The notes: generated from the sequence alone by a model not told the origin. A stretch of 64,000 nucleotides of DNA from Treponema sp. (GCA_009777535.1 WRLP01000007.1:1272-65271), one strand, 5' to 3'. Positions 23,742-32,840 are shown, counted from the first letter of the stretch. Program-made: numbers and translations.

Positions 23742-25724
23742 TTAAAACATAACCTCGTGGGCGACTATGGATCTTTCGTAGCCCTTTAACGCCTGTACTA
23801 TTTTTTTTCTGAAAGTAAAGGGAACAGGGAGGGTGTTTTTAGCAGGAGCGGCTCTTTTTTTCCGGGCTGCCGTGTTTTCATAAGCTTCACGGGTAGAATC
23901 GCTTACAAGGATTCCGCCGGGCAGGGCATTGCTCTCCATGCGCTGGGCAAGGTTCACGGTTGATCCTATAACGGTGTATTCAATCCGGCTTTTGGTGCCA
24001 AGATCCCCCACTATGACCTCGCCTGTATTTATTCCCATGCGGACTTTAAGATCAATGCCGACAAGCGGCTTCCATTTTTCTCCCAGTGCCTTAATTTTTT
24101 CCTGCATAGCAATTGCGGCTTTGATTGCCTGCTCTGCGTGATTGTCCATTTCCAGGGGATCTCCGAAAAACGCCAGAATTCCGTCGCCCATAAATTTGTC
24201 TACGGTTGCGCCGTGGTCAAACAAAATATTGGCCATGGATTCAAGGTAATCGTTCAGAAAATCATGAACATCCATGGCTTCCCTGCCCGAACTCCATGAT
24301 GTAAATCCCTTTATATCCGTAAAAAGTATGGTCAGCTCTTTGTGAACGGGAATAAGGCTGATTCTGTTGCCGGTAACGAGTCTTTGTGCTACAGGACGTG
24401 GCACATAACGCTCCATGGCGGTCTGCATGCGGCGCTGGCCGAGAAAACGGTTTATTAAACCCAGAAGCCAGGGTAATATAATTGCCGCGGCGCCAAGGGT
24501 ATACCAGGGAATAAAGCGCATAATAAACCAGAGATACATTGTAATTCCTGTGAATGTAAGAAACAGAATTATTGAACCAATGTTAAAAACCGAATCTTTT
24601 TTGAACATTCCCAGGAAAATAAATAAAAAAGCAATAAGAACAATGCAAATAAAACGGTATAGGCGTGAGTTTTCCCTGAAAAAAGTGTTTTCGCCCATTG
24701 ATGCATCGAGAATGGAACTGATTACCCATGTATGCAGTCCCGAGAGGGGATATACCTCTTCGCAGGGAACCGGCCCTATGTCTTTCTTTATAAAAGTTGT
24801 GTCTGCTACAAAGCAAAGGCTTCCCAAAATATCACTGCGGATATCGTTCAGTTCTTCCTCGTTATGCCGGGCATCGGCCAGCGCATCAAACGAATAACGG
24901 TGGGTAGTATCAGTCCATTTGCCCCTGAATGGAACCACCACAACACCCGATGAATCAATGGGAATGGAAATAAACTCATCCGGCTCCAGGGGAATGAGTA
25001 CTTCTTTTCCGTAATGAATTTCAATATCGTTTCCGTCTACGCCTAATTCCAGTAATGCCGCAGCCAGGGAAATTGCCGGAATAAACCCGTCTTCCCAGGC
25101 GTAAAACAGCGGCATTCTTCGATAGATGCCATCATGATCCGGCTCGACCCCTATGTGAGCAAGTTGGGTAGAACGCTCACTCAATTTATTAAACGGCATG
25201 ATAAAGGTTCCGGCACGCGGAATGTTCCCGGCTCCAAATTCCTTCGGCCTCCACAGGTGCCTCCTGAGTAAATGCGTTTCTTCTGCGTCAAGCTCACGGT
25301 AAGATGAATTTTCCCGGCCCTCCGGGACAGGAACAACCGCAATGGCTACAGGCCCCATACCGGCTGCGGCATCCAGCAGAACAGCATCCTTTTCCCGTTC
25401 CCCATGGTAGATAAAGTCCAAAGCAGTAACACTGACTCCTGAATGCTGCAAAACAAAAAAAAGATCCCCAAAGGCGCTGCGATCATCAATACGACTTCCC
25501 AGAATCATCTCGGATCTGTCATTCAAGTCAACCGGAATTATCTGGGGATTAAGAGCCTGGGGTTTATAACTTATTTTGACGTTTAATAAAAAGTCGTAAA
25601 TAGCGGTATCGAAATATGAAAAAAAGCCTGTAAACCAAAAAGTCAGAATAAAGACGGAAGTAATACCGAGACAATAGAGAGAAGAAAGCAGTTTTTTAAT
25701 GTTCAAGGCTGATTGTTTTGACAT
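23742..25724 (-). CDS. CHASE2-domain class III adenylate/guanylate cyclase 2
   Basis: A 660-residue membrane cyclase with the same layout as the one at 7.8 kb: an N-terminal transmembrane helix, a CHASE2 sensor (ALDFIYHGE), three transmembrane helices (about 355-430) and a class III cyclase domain (about 455-630). The catalytic blocks are FTDIKGFTSWS and DKFMGDGILAFFG, with the metal-binding aspartates intact, and NLAQRME. The start is placed at 25724 (MSKQSALNIKK), overlapping the upstream DUF4384 gene by 29 bp with a GGGA site. The longer frame would be fully inside that gene. The overlap suggests that the DUF4384 protein and this cyclase act in one pathway. Confidence 0.92.
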   Translation of the reverse strand: MSKQSALNIKKLLSSLYCLGITSVFILTFWFTGFFSYFDTAIYDFLLNVKISYKPQALNPQIIPVDLNDRSEMILGSRIDDRSAFGDLFFVLQHSGVSVTALDFIYHGEREKDAVLLDAAAGMGPVAIAVVPVPEGRENSSYRELDAEETHLLRRHLWRPKEFGAGNIPRAGTFIMPFNKLSERSTQLAHIGVEPDHDGIYRRMPLFYAWEDGFIPAISLAAALLELGVDGNDIEIHYGKEVLIPLEPDEFISIPIDSSGVVVVPFRGKWTDTTHRYSFDALADARHNEEELNDIRSDILGSLCFVADTTFIKKDIGPVPCEEVYPLSGLHTWVISSILDASMGENTFFRENSRLYRFICIVLIAFLFIFLGMFKKDSVFNIGSIILFLTFTGITMYLWFIMRFIPWYTLGAAAIILPWLLGLINRFLGQRRMQTAMERYVPRPVAQRLVTGNRISLIPVHKELTILFTDIKGFTSWSSGREAMDVHDFLNDYLESMANILFDHGATVDKFMGDGILAFFGDPLEMDNHAEQAIKAAIAMQEKIKALGEKWKPLVGIDLKVRMGINTGEVIVGDLGTKSRIEYTVIGSTVNLAQRMESNALPGGILVSDSTREAYENTAARKKRAAPAKNTLPVPFTFRKKIVQALKGYERSIVAHEVMF

Positions 25725-26283
25725 ACGTTCCCAGTCCGGAAAATTCCACGCCTTCGCCATCTTCCGGAGAACCCCGTGCAACGCCTCCCATCAATACAGG
25801 CTTTTCCGGAGCTTCTCTGTACCTTGATGCATTGCTCCTTACACGGAAAACTTCGTTCATTAGGGCCCTTCTCCGCGAAGCAGAAGAATTATTGTTAAAT
25901 GCCGAAATCCTTTGGGTAAGGTTTCTTTGCTCGGTCTGGCTTACTATAATGAACAGGGATTCTGTTCCCTGCGGATCTATCAATTCCAGCGACGGGGAGT
26001 GCCAGGCTGCTCCGTTTATCAGGTTGCCGTAGAAAATTACTCCTACATCGTTTCCTCTTGAACTTTGGTAGATAACATACACAAAACATTCAGCGCCGGG
26101 ATTTATGATAAGACGGTACTGTTCTCCTGTCCGGCACTGCACAGGAGCGGAAAAAGAAACAAGCTCGCCGGTTTTCACATTTTGCAAACCAAGGCTCCAG
26201 TTTAAGGTTCTGTTCTGTTGGGCAAAGACAGAAACCGCGCATAAGGCAATAAAAAAACTGCAGAAAAATTTTATCTTCAACAT
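25696..26283 (-). CDS. Exported DUF4384-like protein
   Basis: A 195-residue protein with signal peptide MLKIKFFCSFFIALCAVSVF ending at AQQ. The mature part has the DUF4384 pattern: a YRLIINPGAECFVYVIYQSS strand pair followed by a charged tail. In many bacteria this domain is found with caspase-like or kinase signalling proteins at the envelope. Here its gene overlaps the CHASE2 cyclase by 29 bp, so it may influence the cyclase's periplasmic sensor; that is inference. It starts at ATG 26283, with a weak purine-rich site. Confidence 0.7.
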   Translation of the reverse strand: MLKIKFFCSFFIALCAVSVFAQQNRTLNWSLGLQNVKTGELVSFSAPVQCRTGEQYRLIINPGAECFVYVIYQSSRGNDVGVIFYGNLINGAAWHSPSLELIDPQGTESLFIIVSQTEQRNLTQRISAFNNNSSASRRRALMNEVFRVRSNASRYREAPEKPVLMGGVARGSPEDGEGVEFSGLGTYVKTISLEH

Positions 26284-26359
26284 ATAACACGGCTCCCTTT
26301 AGAGCAATTCTACACCCTATACATTTCCTTAACAAGATGAGTTTTGCATTCTTGCAGTC

Positions 26360-27466
26360 CTAAATCGTTATCTTTCGGTTGCGGGCGCTTACTTCCCAAT
26401 ATCCTGCCTGCTTTCCGTTTTTTACCGTTATAACACCGGGATATAGAGCCGAGGTGGGGCACACATGGAAGGGAAGTACATACACGATTTTTCCGATTGG
26501 AGGCAGTTCGGCGCCTTCATGTTTCCAGACCCAGTGTTCTTCGCTCTGCAAAACAGGCTTTGCATCGGGTAATTCGGCGATTACTCCCCGCTCGACCGGA
26601 TCTGTGGCGATGGCCTTGCTGCCTGTATCAATTGTAAAAAGTTTTTCTCCCGGGTGGCTGATAACACGGCTAAGTATTGCAGCCCCGGGAATAAAGGCAA
26701 GGTCTGAAAACTTTGAACTGTACCCGTAGTCCTGGACAAAAAACGTTCCCGGCGAAAGAAAAACACCGGCTGTTTCCCTGTGGCATGCAAAGGTCGGCGT
26801 TCCGCCCATCACAAGGACGGGGATTTCATGCCCCAGTTCTTCCAGTGATTTTTTGATTTCCCATATTTTTTCTGTGCCCGAGGAAACGGCGTTGCGGCGC
26901 TCGCCCAAATCTTTTATTCCAATGTGTCCGTCGTAACAGTGAAAACCTTTTATGCTTAGGCCGTCGATCCTGATCGCCTGAAGATAGAATTCCTTGAGCC
27001 TGTCCGAAGCAACCCCGGTTCTGTTCATGCCGACATTAACATCGATTAGAGCATCAACCGGCTGCTGTCCCGACGACAGTACAGCCTTTCCCAATAATTC
27101 CAGTTGTCCGATATTGTCGCCCATGGCCCAGAAGCAGGTGTCTTTGTATTTTTCACGAAGTTTAACAAAGCGCCCGATGGCAGGCCCCACCAGCGGATAA
27201 GCCACCAGTGCATCTGTGCCTCCTCCCGCCATTGCGCACATTTCCGCTTCGGCGATAGTAGCGCATTTGAATCGTTTAATGCCCCGCTCAATCTGCATCT
27301 TTAGAAGGGCGGACATTTTGTGGGTTTTAATGTGCGGCCAAAGCCTTTTTACATCGCCCGCAAGATCGATTGCCTTGCTGATGTTTTCTTCGATAATATC
27401 CTGATAATAAATCAATGAAGGTGAATCAACCTCTTCTTCTCCGGCAAAATGATAGTTCATGTTCAT
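26360..27466 (-). CDS. D-threonine aldolase / D-serine dehydratase-like PLP enzyme
   Basis: A 368-residue fold-type III (alanine-racemase-like) pyridoxal-phosphate enzyme. The N-terminal barrel holds the PLP lysine in PHIKTHK (about residue 48), with further barrel strands DALIDVNVGMNRTG and IKGFHCYDGH. The C-terminal beta domain carries PFHVCPT, the His-x-Cys metal site of D-threonine aldolase and D-serine dehydratase. It probably splits or dehydrates a D-beta-hydroxy amino acid; which one cannot be told from motifs. I chose ATG 27466 over the TTG nine bases upstream; ATG 27460 is also possible. It is divergent from the SPOR gene across 77 bp. Confidence 0.82.
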   Translation of the reverse strand: MNMNYHFAGEEEVDSPSLIYYQDIIEENISKAIDLAGDVKRLWPHIKTHKMSALLKMQIERGIKRFKCATIAEAEMCAMAGGGTDALVAYPLVGPAIGRFVKLREKYKDTCFWAMGDNIGQLELLGKAVLSSGQQPVDALIDVNVGMNRTGVASDRLKEFYLQAIRIDGLSIKGFHCYDGHIGIKDLGERRNAVSSGTEKIWEIKKSLEELGHEIPVLVMGGTPTFACHRETAGVFLSPGTFFVQDYGYSSKFSDLAFIPGAAILSRVISHPGEKLFTIDTGSKAIATDPVERGVIAELPDAKPVLQSEEHWVWKHEGAELPPIGKIVYVLPFHVCPTSALYPGVITVKNGKQAGYWEVSARNRKITI

Positions 27467-27543
27467 ATTAATCAATATAACACAGGGGTTTCCGGATGTG
27501 AAGTTGAGGGCGGTATGTTATAATATTAACAATGAGGATAAAT

Positions 27544-28908
27544 ATGCACAGGAAAATTACATTTGTTTTATTTATTTTTCTATCGGCTGTAATCTTTGCT
27601 CAACAAAACCCGGCGTTTTTAATTTTCGGAATTATCCCCAGTGCAGGCGACGAAAGGCCTTACCAAATACAGGTTGGAGCTTTTAGGGTTCAGCAAAATG
27701 CCGAGAGGGCTTTTCAAAGGCTCGCCGGAGCTTCCCTGAATCCGGTTTACGAAGAATTTATGGGTTTTACCAGAGTTTTAGTCCGGGGCATCAGCGCAGC
27801 CCATGTTCCTTCCTACATGGAAAGAATAAAAAGCATTGGTTTTTCCGAGGCTCTCATCAGAGTTGATACTGTTACCACACCTGCTGCTGCAGTACCGTCT
27901 GCAGTTATAGTACCGGAAATTCTGCCTGTCAGCACCGCTGCGCTGCCCTCCGGAAATTTAACGGAGATAGCGCATAGGTCGGTAAAAATAGGCGGGCAGA
28001 ATAGTCTGGCAGATTTAGCCCATGGCCGGAATGTCCTGTATTGGAGAAGCAGTTCTCCCCACATGCTTAGTGTAGATGATTATGGCAGAATTACCGGACT
28101 TATGCTGGGCAATGCATTTGTTCAGATTAACGAATATGAATATATCTCTGTCGCAGTTGTGCCGGCAGAAGATTTTTTTGTTGTTCCGGCTTCAATGTAC
28201 GCCATGTTACCCCCCGAAAGCAGATCAGTCACTTCAACCGCTAACTTAAGCGAGTACAGAACAGAGCCGACTTTCCGTCTGGCTTACAGGTGGAGTAACA
28301 GGGGTGAAAACAGGGGAGCCAGCGGGTCAAACGGAGGAATAGATATACTTGGCAGAGGAACAAACTATGAATGGCTTTGGACCACTTATTACCAGGGCGG
28401 TTGGTTTTATGATCTAAACGGAGTAAAACGGGAAATGGTAAATGGTTATCAAAGGGGTGCCAACGGTGTTGATCTTAGGGTTAGTCCTGAATTTGTTTAT
28501 GACAAAGGTGTTCCTTATTTGCAGTTGAGGCATATTTTAACAAATACAGGTAATTTTCCTGTTACCGGCCAAAGATTTGGGGCATCCGCTGATGTTATGA
28601 TTCATAACAATGATTATGCATCTCTTCTTTTAACACCCTATGGCGCATATATGGCGGATTCCTCCGGTGATCCTTCTCTTGAATTAATGTTTATCTGTTT
28701 ATCCGGGGAAGGAATAACACCGGTTGATACACTGTGGCTGGGAACATACATGAGTGGAAACCATTTGAATTATATCTATGCTGATCACCGCATTAATGTT
28801 TACAGCCAGGACAGCGCCATTGGTTTTTCATACCAGAATATTGATCTAGCCCCCGGGGAGGTAAAAGAATTCATAGTCCGCTTTACCCTCGCAAGGAGCA
28901 ATGAGTAG
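27544..28908 (+). CDS. Exported SPOR-domain protein
   Basis: A 454-residue exported protein with signal peptide ending AVIFAQQN. A SPOR-like domain (about residues 35-105: YQIQVGAFRVQQNAERAFQRL ... YMERIKSIGFSEALIRV) would bind denuded peptidoglycan glycans. A C-terminal domain of about 250 residues is beta-rich, with TYYQGGWFYDLNGVKREM and LRHILTNTGNFPVTG; no family is recognised. The start is ATG 27544 because GAGG lies seven bases upstream; ATG 27532 would remove that spacing. It is probably a periplasmic cell-wall-associated protein. A 22-bp piece of the gene is repeated just downstream (28999-29020). Confidence 0.7.
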   Translation: MHRKITFVLFIFLSAVIFAQQNPAFLIFGIIPSAGDERPYQIQVGAFRVQQNAERAFQRLAGASLNPVYEEFMGFTRVLVRGISAAHVPSYMERIKSIGFSEALIRVDTVTTPAAAVPSAVIVPEILPVSTAALPSGNLTEIAHRSVKIGGQNSLADLAHGRNVLYWRSSSPHMLSVDDYGRITGLMLGNAFVQINEYEYISVAVVPAEDFFVVPASMYAMLPPESRSVTSTANLSEYRTEPTFRLAYRWSNRGENRGASGSNGGIDILGRGTNYEWLWTTYYQGGWFYDLNGVKREMVNGYQRGANGVDLRVSPEFVYDKGVPYLQLRHILTNTGNFPVTGQRFGASADVMIHNNDYASLLLTPYGAYMADSSGDPSLELMFICLSGEGITPVDTLWLGTYMSGNHLNYIYADHRINVYSQDSAIGFSYQNIDLAPGEVKEFIVRFTLARSNE

Positions 28909-28998
28909 AGGTTGCGAAGCCTGCCCTTAAATTTTCCAGTTCACGCCCAATACGCTCATGAAAGATCGATGCAGGCAGCTTCCTCAAATAATCATTTC

Positions 28999-29074
28999 CT
29001 TGAATTAATGTTTATCTGTTCACCGGATGATGTTCTTGCAAAAACCCCATATGGATATATACTTTTAAAGTGAG
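28999..29074 (+). pseudogene. Fragment resembling the end of the SPOR gene
   Basis: CTTGAATTAATGTTTATCTG and two more bases occur exactly at 28678-28699 and again at 28999-29020. In the second place the frame reads LELMFICSPDDVLAKTPYGY and ends at a TGA eight bases before the STAS gene. It looks like the remnant of a second, deleted paralogue. Confidence 0.45.
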
Positions 29075-29082
29075 GTAAAAAC

Positions 29083-29415
29083 ATGGACAATGATTTGGAA
29101 GTAAAAAAAGAGGTCGGCCCGGAATCGGTTAAAATCACCATTGCAGGCCGCATCTATTCAAGCAATGCAGATTTACTTGAAATGCATTTAGGAAAAACCC
29201 TGGGAGAAAAGCAATTTAACATAGTCCTGAACATGAGCCAGGTAGAATATATTAGTTCTATCGGGATAAGGGTAATCCTTAAAACATTTTTGGATGCCAG
29301 GAAGGCAGGCGGGAAGCTGGAAATAGAGATGCCCTCGGCGGAGGTAAGAAAGGTATTAAAAATTGCCGCCCTGGATCAAATGCTGATACAGCCGACAGCT
29401 CAGGGAAACACTTAA
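29083..29415 (+). CDS. STAS-domain anti-sigma factor antagonist
   Basis: A 110-residue STAS protein of the SpoIIAA/RsbV type. The motif NMSQVEYISSIGIRVILKTF places the phosphorylatable serine at Ser58 or Ser59. Such proteins bind an anti-sigma kinase when unphosphorylated. It starts at ATG 29083 after GAGG. It is followed after three bases by a gene that fuses the matching phosphatase and a kinase-like domain, so the two form a partner-switching pair. Confidence 0.9.
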   Translation: MDNDLEVKKEVGPESVKITIAGRIYSSNADLLEMHLGKTLGEKQFNIVLNMSQVEYISSIGIRVILKTFLDARKAGGKLEIEMPSAEVRKVLKIAALDQMLIQPTAQGNT

Positions 29416-29418
29416 GCA

Positions 29419-31773
29419 TTGAAACCTGTCTACACAATAAGAGCAAAAATACTTACAATTACGCTAATTTTTTGGGCGTTTATGGGTTTTTTGTTTCTTT
29501 TCTATTCATTTGTAACAACCATGAATTACAAACGGCTCCGTCTTGAGGGTATAGAGAAAACCGTAGATATTGAAACAGAAAAAGTTAACAGAATTATTGC
29601 GGCAATTGAACGTGATGCCTTATCGTTGGCCCGGGACGGTTTACTGTTCCATAAATTTCAGTCCAGAGAAATAATTGAAACATCGGCGTTGGAATACCTT
29701 AACAGCTTTCCTACTGTTATGGGCGGAGGTATTTGGTTCGAGCCCCACGCCTACAATAATGAAACTCTTCGCACCGGCGTCTACGCATTCTATGACAAGG
29801 AAAGTGGCGAGGTGCGCCTGGACGAATTTGAAATGGATGAATACGACTACCACAGCGAAGCCTGGTACCGCGAGATAGTAGACTCCATACAAGAGCCGTA
29901 CCAGGTTGTGTGGACAAAGCCGTATTTAGACGACACTTCGTTTGTTATGGTGACAACCGCCGGTGCGGGTGTCTTTGACGACAAAGGCCGCTTAATCGCG
30001 GTCTCCAACATAGACTGGGAATTAGACCAGATGGTTGGTGAATTACTGGCAATAAAGCCTACTGAAAACAGCATTGTTTTACTGTGCGCGCCGGAGCACA
30101 GCCTTATTATTTCCAGCACTTACTCCGAAGCGGAAAGGTTAGCGTCTCTCGATGACATACACTGGGATATACATGCCGGCTCTTTTACCCTCGACGGTAC
30201 TTACTATCTGACATTCAGCCGCGATTTGGATAATGGATGGCTTCTGTCTGTGCCAATTCCGGAAAAAGAGATCTTTGCCGATATGGAAAGGCAAAACAAC
30301 CGCTTTTCCCTGATGATAATTTTTTCGGCTTTTTTAATGCTGTGTATTACTTATATAGTTATTTCCAAGCTCGTCAATAATCCCATTAAACAGCTCACGT
30401 CTGATATTGCCCAGCTTGCCCTGGGAAATCTTGACATGAACATTAATATAACTTCAAAAGATGAATTGGGCCTATTGGGACAGACCTTTAACAAGATGAA
30501 AACCGATTTAAAAAACTCAATAGAAGCGTTTGCAAAGGAACATACGGAAAAAGAAAGGTTAAGTACGGAGCTCAACATAGCTTCGGATATTCAAGCCAAA
30601 ATTCTCCCGCATGTTTTTCCGCCTTTCCCGGAAAGAAAAGAGTTTAATATTTACGCCTTAATGCTTCCGGCAGAAGAGGTAGGAGGGGATTTTTACGATT
30701 TCTTTTTAATTGATAGTAATACTTTAGCTGTAATAATTGCGGATGTATCGGGTAAAGGCGTTCCCTCAGCTTTATTAATGGCCATTACAAAAACCCTGGT
30801 TAAAAACTATGCTTCTGCCGGACACAGCCCTGAAGAAGTTTTTTATGCAGTTAATAACACACTTTGCGAAAATAACGATTCTGCAATGTTTGTTTCGGCA
30901 TTTATGGGTTACTTTAACATAACAAGCGGAAGATTTGTTCATATTAATGCCGGACACAATCCTCCGCTTATAAAAAAAAGTGATGGCAGTTTTAAGTTTA
31001 TTGAAACAAAGCCCGGTTTTGTTTTGGGAGTTATGGAAAACACCAATTACCTGGAAGAAGAAATCTTGCTAGATTGCGGTGATACACTTTATTTGTATAC
31101 CGACGGCGTAACCGAAGCCATGAACGCCGGGAGGGAATTATTTTCCGAGGAACGTCTGGTGGAAGTATTAAATAGAAACATCAATTGTACACCACAAGAG
31201 CTATTGTCCGCCGTGAAGCGGGAAATTAACGGCTTTACAGACAAGGCTGAGCAGACAGATGACATTACAATGCTTGCATTAAAGGTTGAACAGGATACAG
31301 GGAGAAACAAAAAACATCCCGAAAAAGAGTTGGTGGTTGAAGCAAAAATGGAAAACATTGATGAAGTAATTAATTTTATCAGCGCCTGTCTTACCGGCGT
31401 CAATTGCCTGCCTGAACAACTGAACCAGATAATTCTTGCCGCTGAGGAAATATTTTCGAATATTGCAAAATACGCCTACGAGCCGTCTGACCACTTATCA
31501 AGCGCTCAGACAACAATTGGGATCAGTATTAGCGAAGAAATACAGCTTAAGTTTGAAGACACAGGAAAGCCTTTTAACCCGGTTGAACAGGATGTCCCGA
31601 ATTTAGATGAGCCCCTGGAGGACCGTAAAATCGGCGGCTTGGGAATTTATTTTGTCAAAAAATTCATGGATAAAGTTAAATATACCCGCACCGGTAATAA
31701 GAACATTCTTGTGATGTCAAAAAAGATTATAACGGAAGCACAGGAATTGGGGCAGCTGGAAGAGGTTCTTTGA
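29419..31773 (+). CDS. dCache-HAMP-PP2C phosphatase fused to an RsbW-like HATPase
   Basis: A 784-residue membrane protein. The N-terminal transmembrane helix (about 8-30) is followed by a large extracytoplasmic Cache-type sensor (about 35-290). Then come a second transmembrane helix (about 298-320), HAMP, and a SpoIIE/RsbU-type PP2C phosphatase (about 390-620; EEVGGDFYDF, ADVSGKGVPSALLM, GHNPPL, DGVTEAMN). The last 140 residues are a HATPase_c_2 domain with NQIILAAEEIFSNIAKYAYE and KIGGLGIYFVKK, as in RsbW/SpoIIAB. It would dephosphorylate and perhaps rephosphorylate the upstream STAS protein in response to an external ligand. It starts at TTG 29419, three bases after the STAS stop. No sigma factor gene is adjacent. 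Confidence 0.9.
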   Translation: MKPVYTIRAKILTITLIFWAFMGFLFLFYSFVTTMNYKRLRLEGIEKTVDIETEKVNRIIAAIERDALSLARDGLLFHKFQSREIIETSALEYLNSFPTVMGGGIWFEPHAYNNETLRTGVYAFYDKESGEVRLDEFEMDEYDYHSEAWYREIVDSIQEPYQVVWTKPYLDDTSFVMVTTAGAGVFDDKGRLIAVSNIDWELDQMVGELLAIKPTENSIVLLCAPEHSLIISSTYSEAERLASLDDIHWDIHAGSFTLDGTYYLTFSRDLDNGWLLSVPIPEKEIFADMERQNNRFSLMIIFSAFLMLCITYIVISKLVNNPIKQLTSDIAQLALGNLDMNINITSKDELGLLGQTFNKMKTDLKNSIEAFAKEHTEKERLSTELNIASDIQAKILPHVFPPFPERKEFNIYALMLPAEEVGGDFYDFFLIDSNTLAVIIADVSGKGVPSALLMAITKTLVKNYASAGHSPEEVFYAVNNTLCENNDSAMFVSAFMGYFNITSGRFVHINAGHNPPLIKKSDGSFKFIETKPGFVLGVMENTNYLEEEILLDCGDTLYLYTDGVTEAMNAGRELFSEERLVEVLNRNINCTPQELLSAVKREINGFTDKAEQTDDITMLALKVEQDTGRNKKHPEKELVVEAKMENIDEVINFISACLTGVNCLPEQLNQIILAAEEIFSNIAKYAYEPSDHLSSAQTTIGISISEEIQLKFEDTGKPFNPVEQDVPNLDEPLEDRKIGGLGIYFVKKFMDKVKYTRTGNKNILVMSKKIITEAQELGQLEEVL

Positions 31774-31811
31774 ACTCCTGGCCTCTAGTGTCACTCGGGG
31801 GGATTAGCTGA

Positions 31812-31838
31812 TTGAAAAAATGGCTATATTGGTATAGT
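31812..31838 (+). promoter_or_regulatory. Extended -10 promoter for the small gene pair
   Basis: TTGAAA (31812-31817), a 15-base spacer, then TATAGT (31833-31838) preceded by TG at 31830-31831, an extended -10. It is 20 bases upstream of ATG 31859. Confidence 0.5.
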
Positions 31839-31858
31839 ATTTTGTAAGAGGTAAACCT

Positions 31859-32101
31859 ATGGCACAAGCAGAACATAGACACATGACCATTGAAGAAAAA
31901 CTGGAAGTATCCAACAGGTCCATAGCAATGAAGAAAGCCGGAGATAGAGAAGGAGCTACCCGTCTTTTAAGGACAGCTCCCATGCCTGCATATCTGGCCA
32001 AGTTTATGAAAGAGAAAATGGGTGCTGATTTTCTTATAAACGGGGGCTGGAATTTAGTGGAAGCAGAGGCTGAATTTGGACAAGACTGGCTCAGTAACTA
32101 G
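31859..32101 (+). CDS. Small charged protein, first of an overlapping pair
   Basis: An 80-residue soluble helical protein (HMTIEEKLEVSNRSIAMKKAG, LLRTAPMPAYLAKFMKEKMG). It has its own promoter and an AGAGG site. Its 3' end overlaps the next gene by 26 bp, a tight coupling of the kind common in toxin-antitoxin or other two-gene modules. No known family is recognised. It lies just outside the Wadjet operon, on the opposite strand. Confidence 0.6.
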   Translation: MAQAEHRHMTIEEKLEVSNRSIAMKKAGDREGATRLLRTAPMPAYLAKFMKEKMGADFLINGGWNLVEAEAEFGQDWLSN

Positions 32102-32621
32102 AATAGCTGATGCAGTTATAAACATTGACTTTGGCCGCAAGGGTTTTGCTATCAGAGGAAAAGCAGAAGAAGGACGTATTTCATTTGAAGATGGTATAGC
32201 CGAAGCCCAGTCCGTTTTCAGGGAAGCCCAGATTTCGGCAGACCCTCATCTTCTCGTTCTTGTAGAATTGACCTTCATCTTTCAAGAGCTCCAACTTTGC
32301 CCAGAATCCGATAAAGAGGCTTTTGGTAGTCTTACTCAGGCAAAACAAGATTTTGATGATGCATTCCTTGCCCTTGAGGTTGTAGAGAACAGTACTCTTT
32401 ACAAGGAGGCTGACAAGCTCTTTCCACACCGTAACCAATTCAGGATAAAAGGTTTCCCAAAAGATGCTTTTCATATTGCCTGCGGATCACACAAGACAAG
32501 GCTTCAAAACATACTGCGCTCTCCTGTAGACCCTATAGAAAAATCCCTGCTCAAACAAAGGATTGCTAATCTGGTAACAGCTCAGAGTGGGTATATTGAG
32601 AAGCAGGCAAAGGTAGTGTAA
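32076..32621 (+). CDS. Unknown protein, second of an overlapping pair
   Basis: A 181-residue soluble protein starting at TTG 32076 within the end of the previous gene. The sequence is largely helical (HLLVLVELTFIFQELQL, DDAFLALEVVENSTLYKEADKLF) with a C-terminal block KGFPKDAFHIACGSHKTRLQN. No family or catalytic motif is recognised. The 26-bp overlap with the 80-residue gene argues that the two products act together. A wHTH fragment follows 20 bases later. Confidence 0.6.
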   Translation: MDKTGSVTRIADAVINIDFGRKGFAIRGKAEEGRISFEDGIAEAQSVFREAQISADPHLLVLVELTFIFQELQLCPESDKEAFGSLTQAKQDFDDAFLALEVVENSTLYKEADKLFPHRNQFRIKGFPKDAFHIACGSHKTRLQNILRSPVDPIEKSLLKQRIANLVTAQSGYIEKQAKVV

Positions 32622-32641
32622 AAACCATAGAAAACCAGATT

Positions 32642-32815
32642 ATGGAATTGATGGCTGGAAACCCAAGTATAACGATCCAGCAGATTGCCGATGCCTTAAA
32701 AACCACTACACGCCGGATAAATTATTACATCAAAGTACTAAAAGAAACTGGCATTATCGAGCGTGTTGGGGCAGATAAAAATGGGTATTGGGTGGTAAAA
32801 GGACCTAGAGTCTGA
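32642..32815 (+). pseudogene. Short winged-HTH fragment
   Basis: 57 codons encode a single wHTH: PSITIQQIADALKTTTRRIN, then YYIKVLKETGIIERVGADKN followed by GYWVV. This is the classic C-terminal wHTH of AlbA_2/RecG-like ATP-binding proteins, but the N-terminal part is missing. The frame is open upstream only to 32618. It is probably a remnant of a larger gene lost next to the Wadjet operon, though a stand-alone small regulator cannot be excluded. The stop at 32813-32815 lies 25 bases before the convergent jetD stop. Confidence 0.55.
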
Positions 32816-32840
32816 ATGATATGCAGTTTGGTCAGAAAAA

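Noticed and set aside
32076-32621. PIN-domain toxin for the 181-residue protein
   Set aside because: The spaced acidic residues expected for a PIN active site are not visible.
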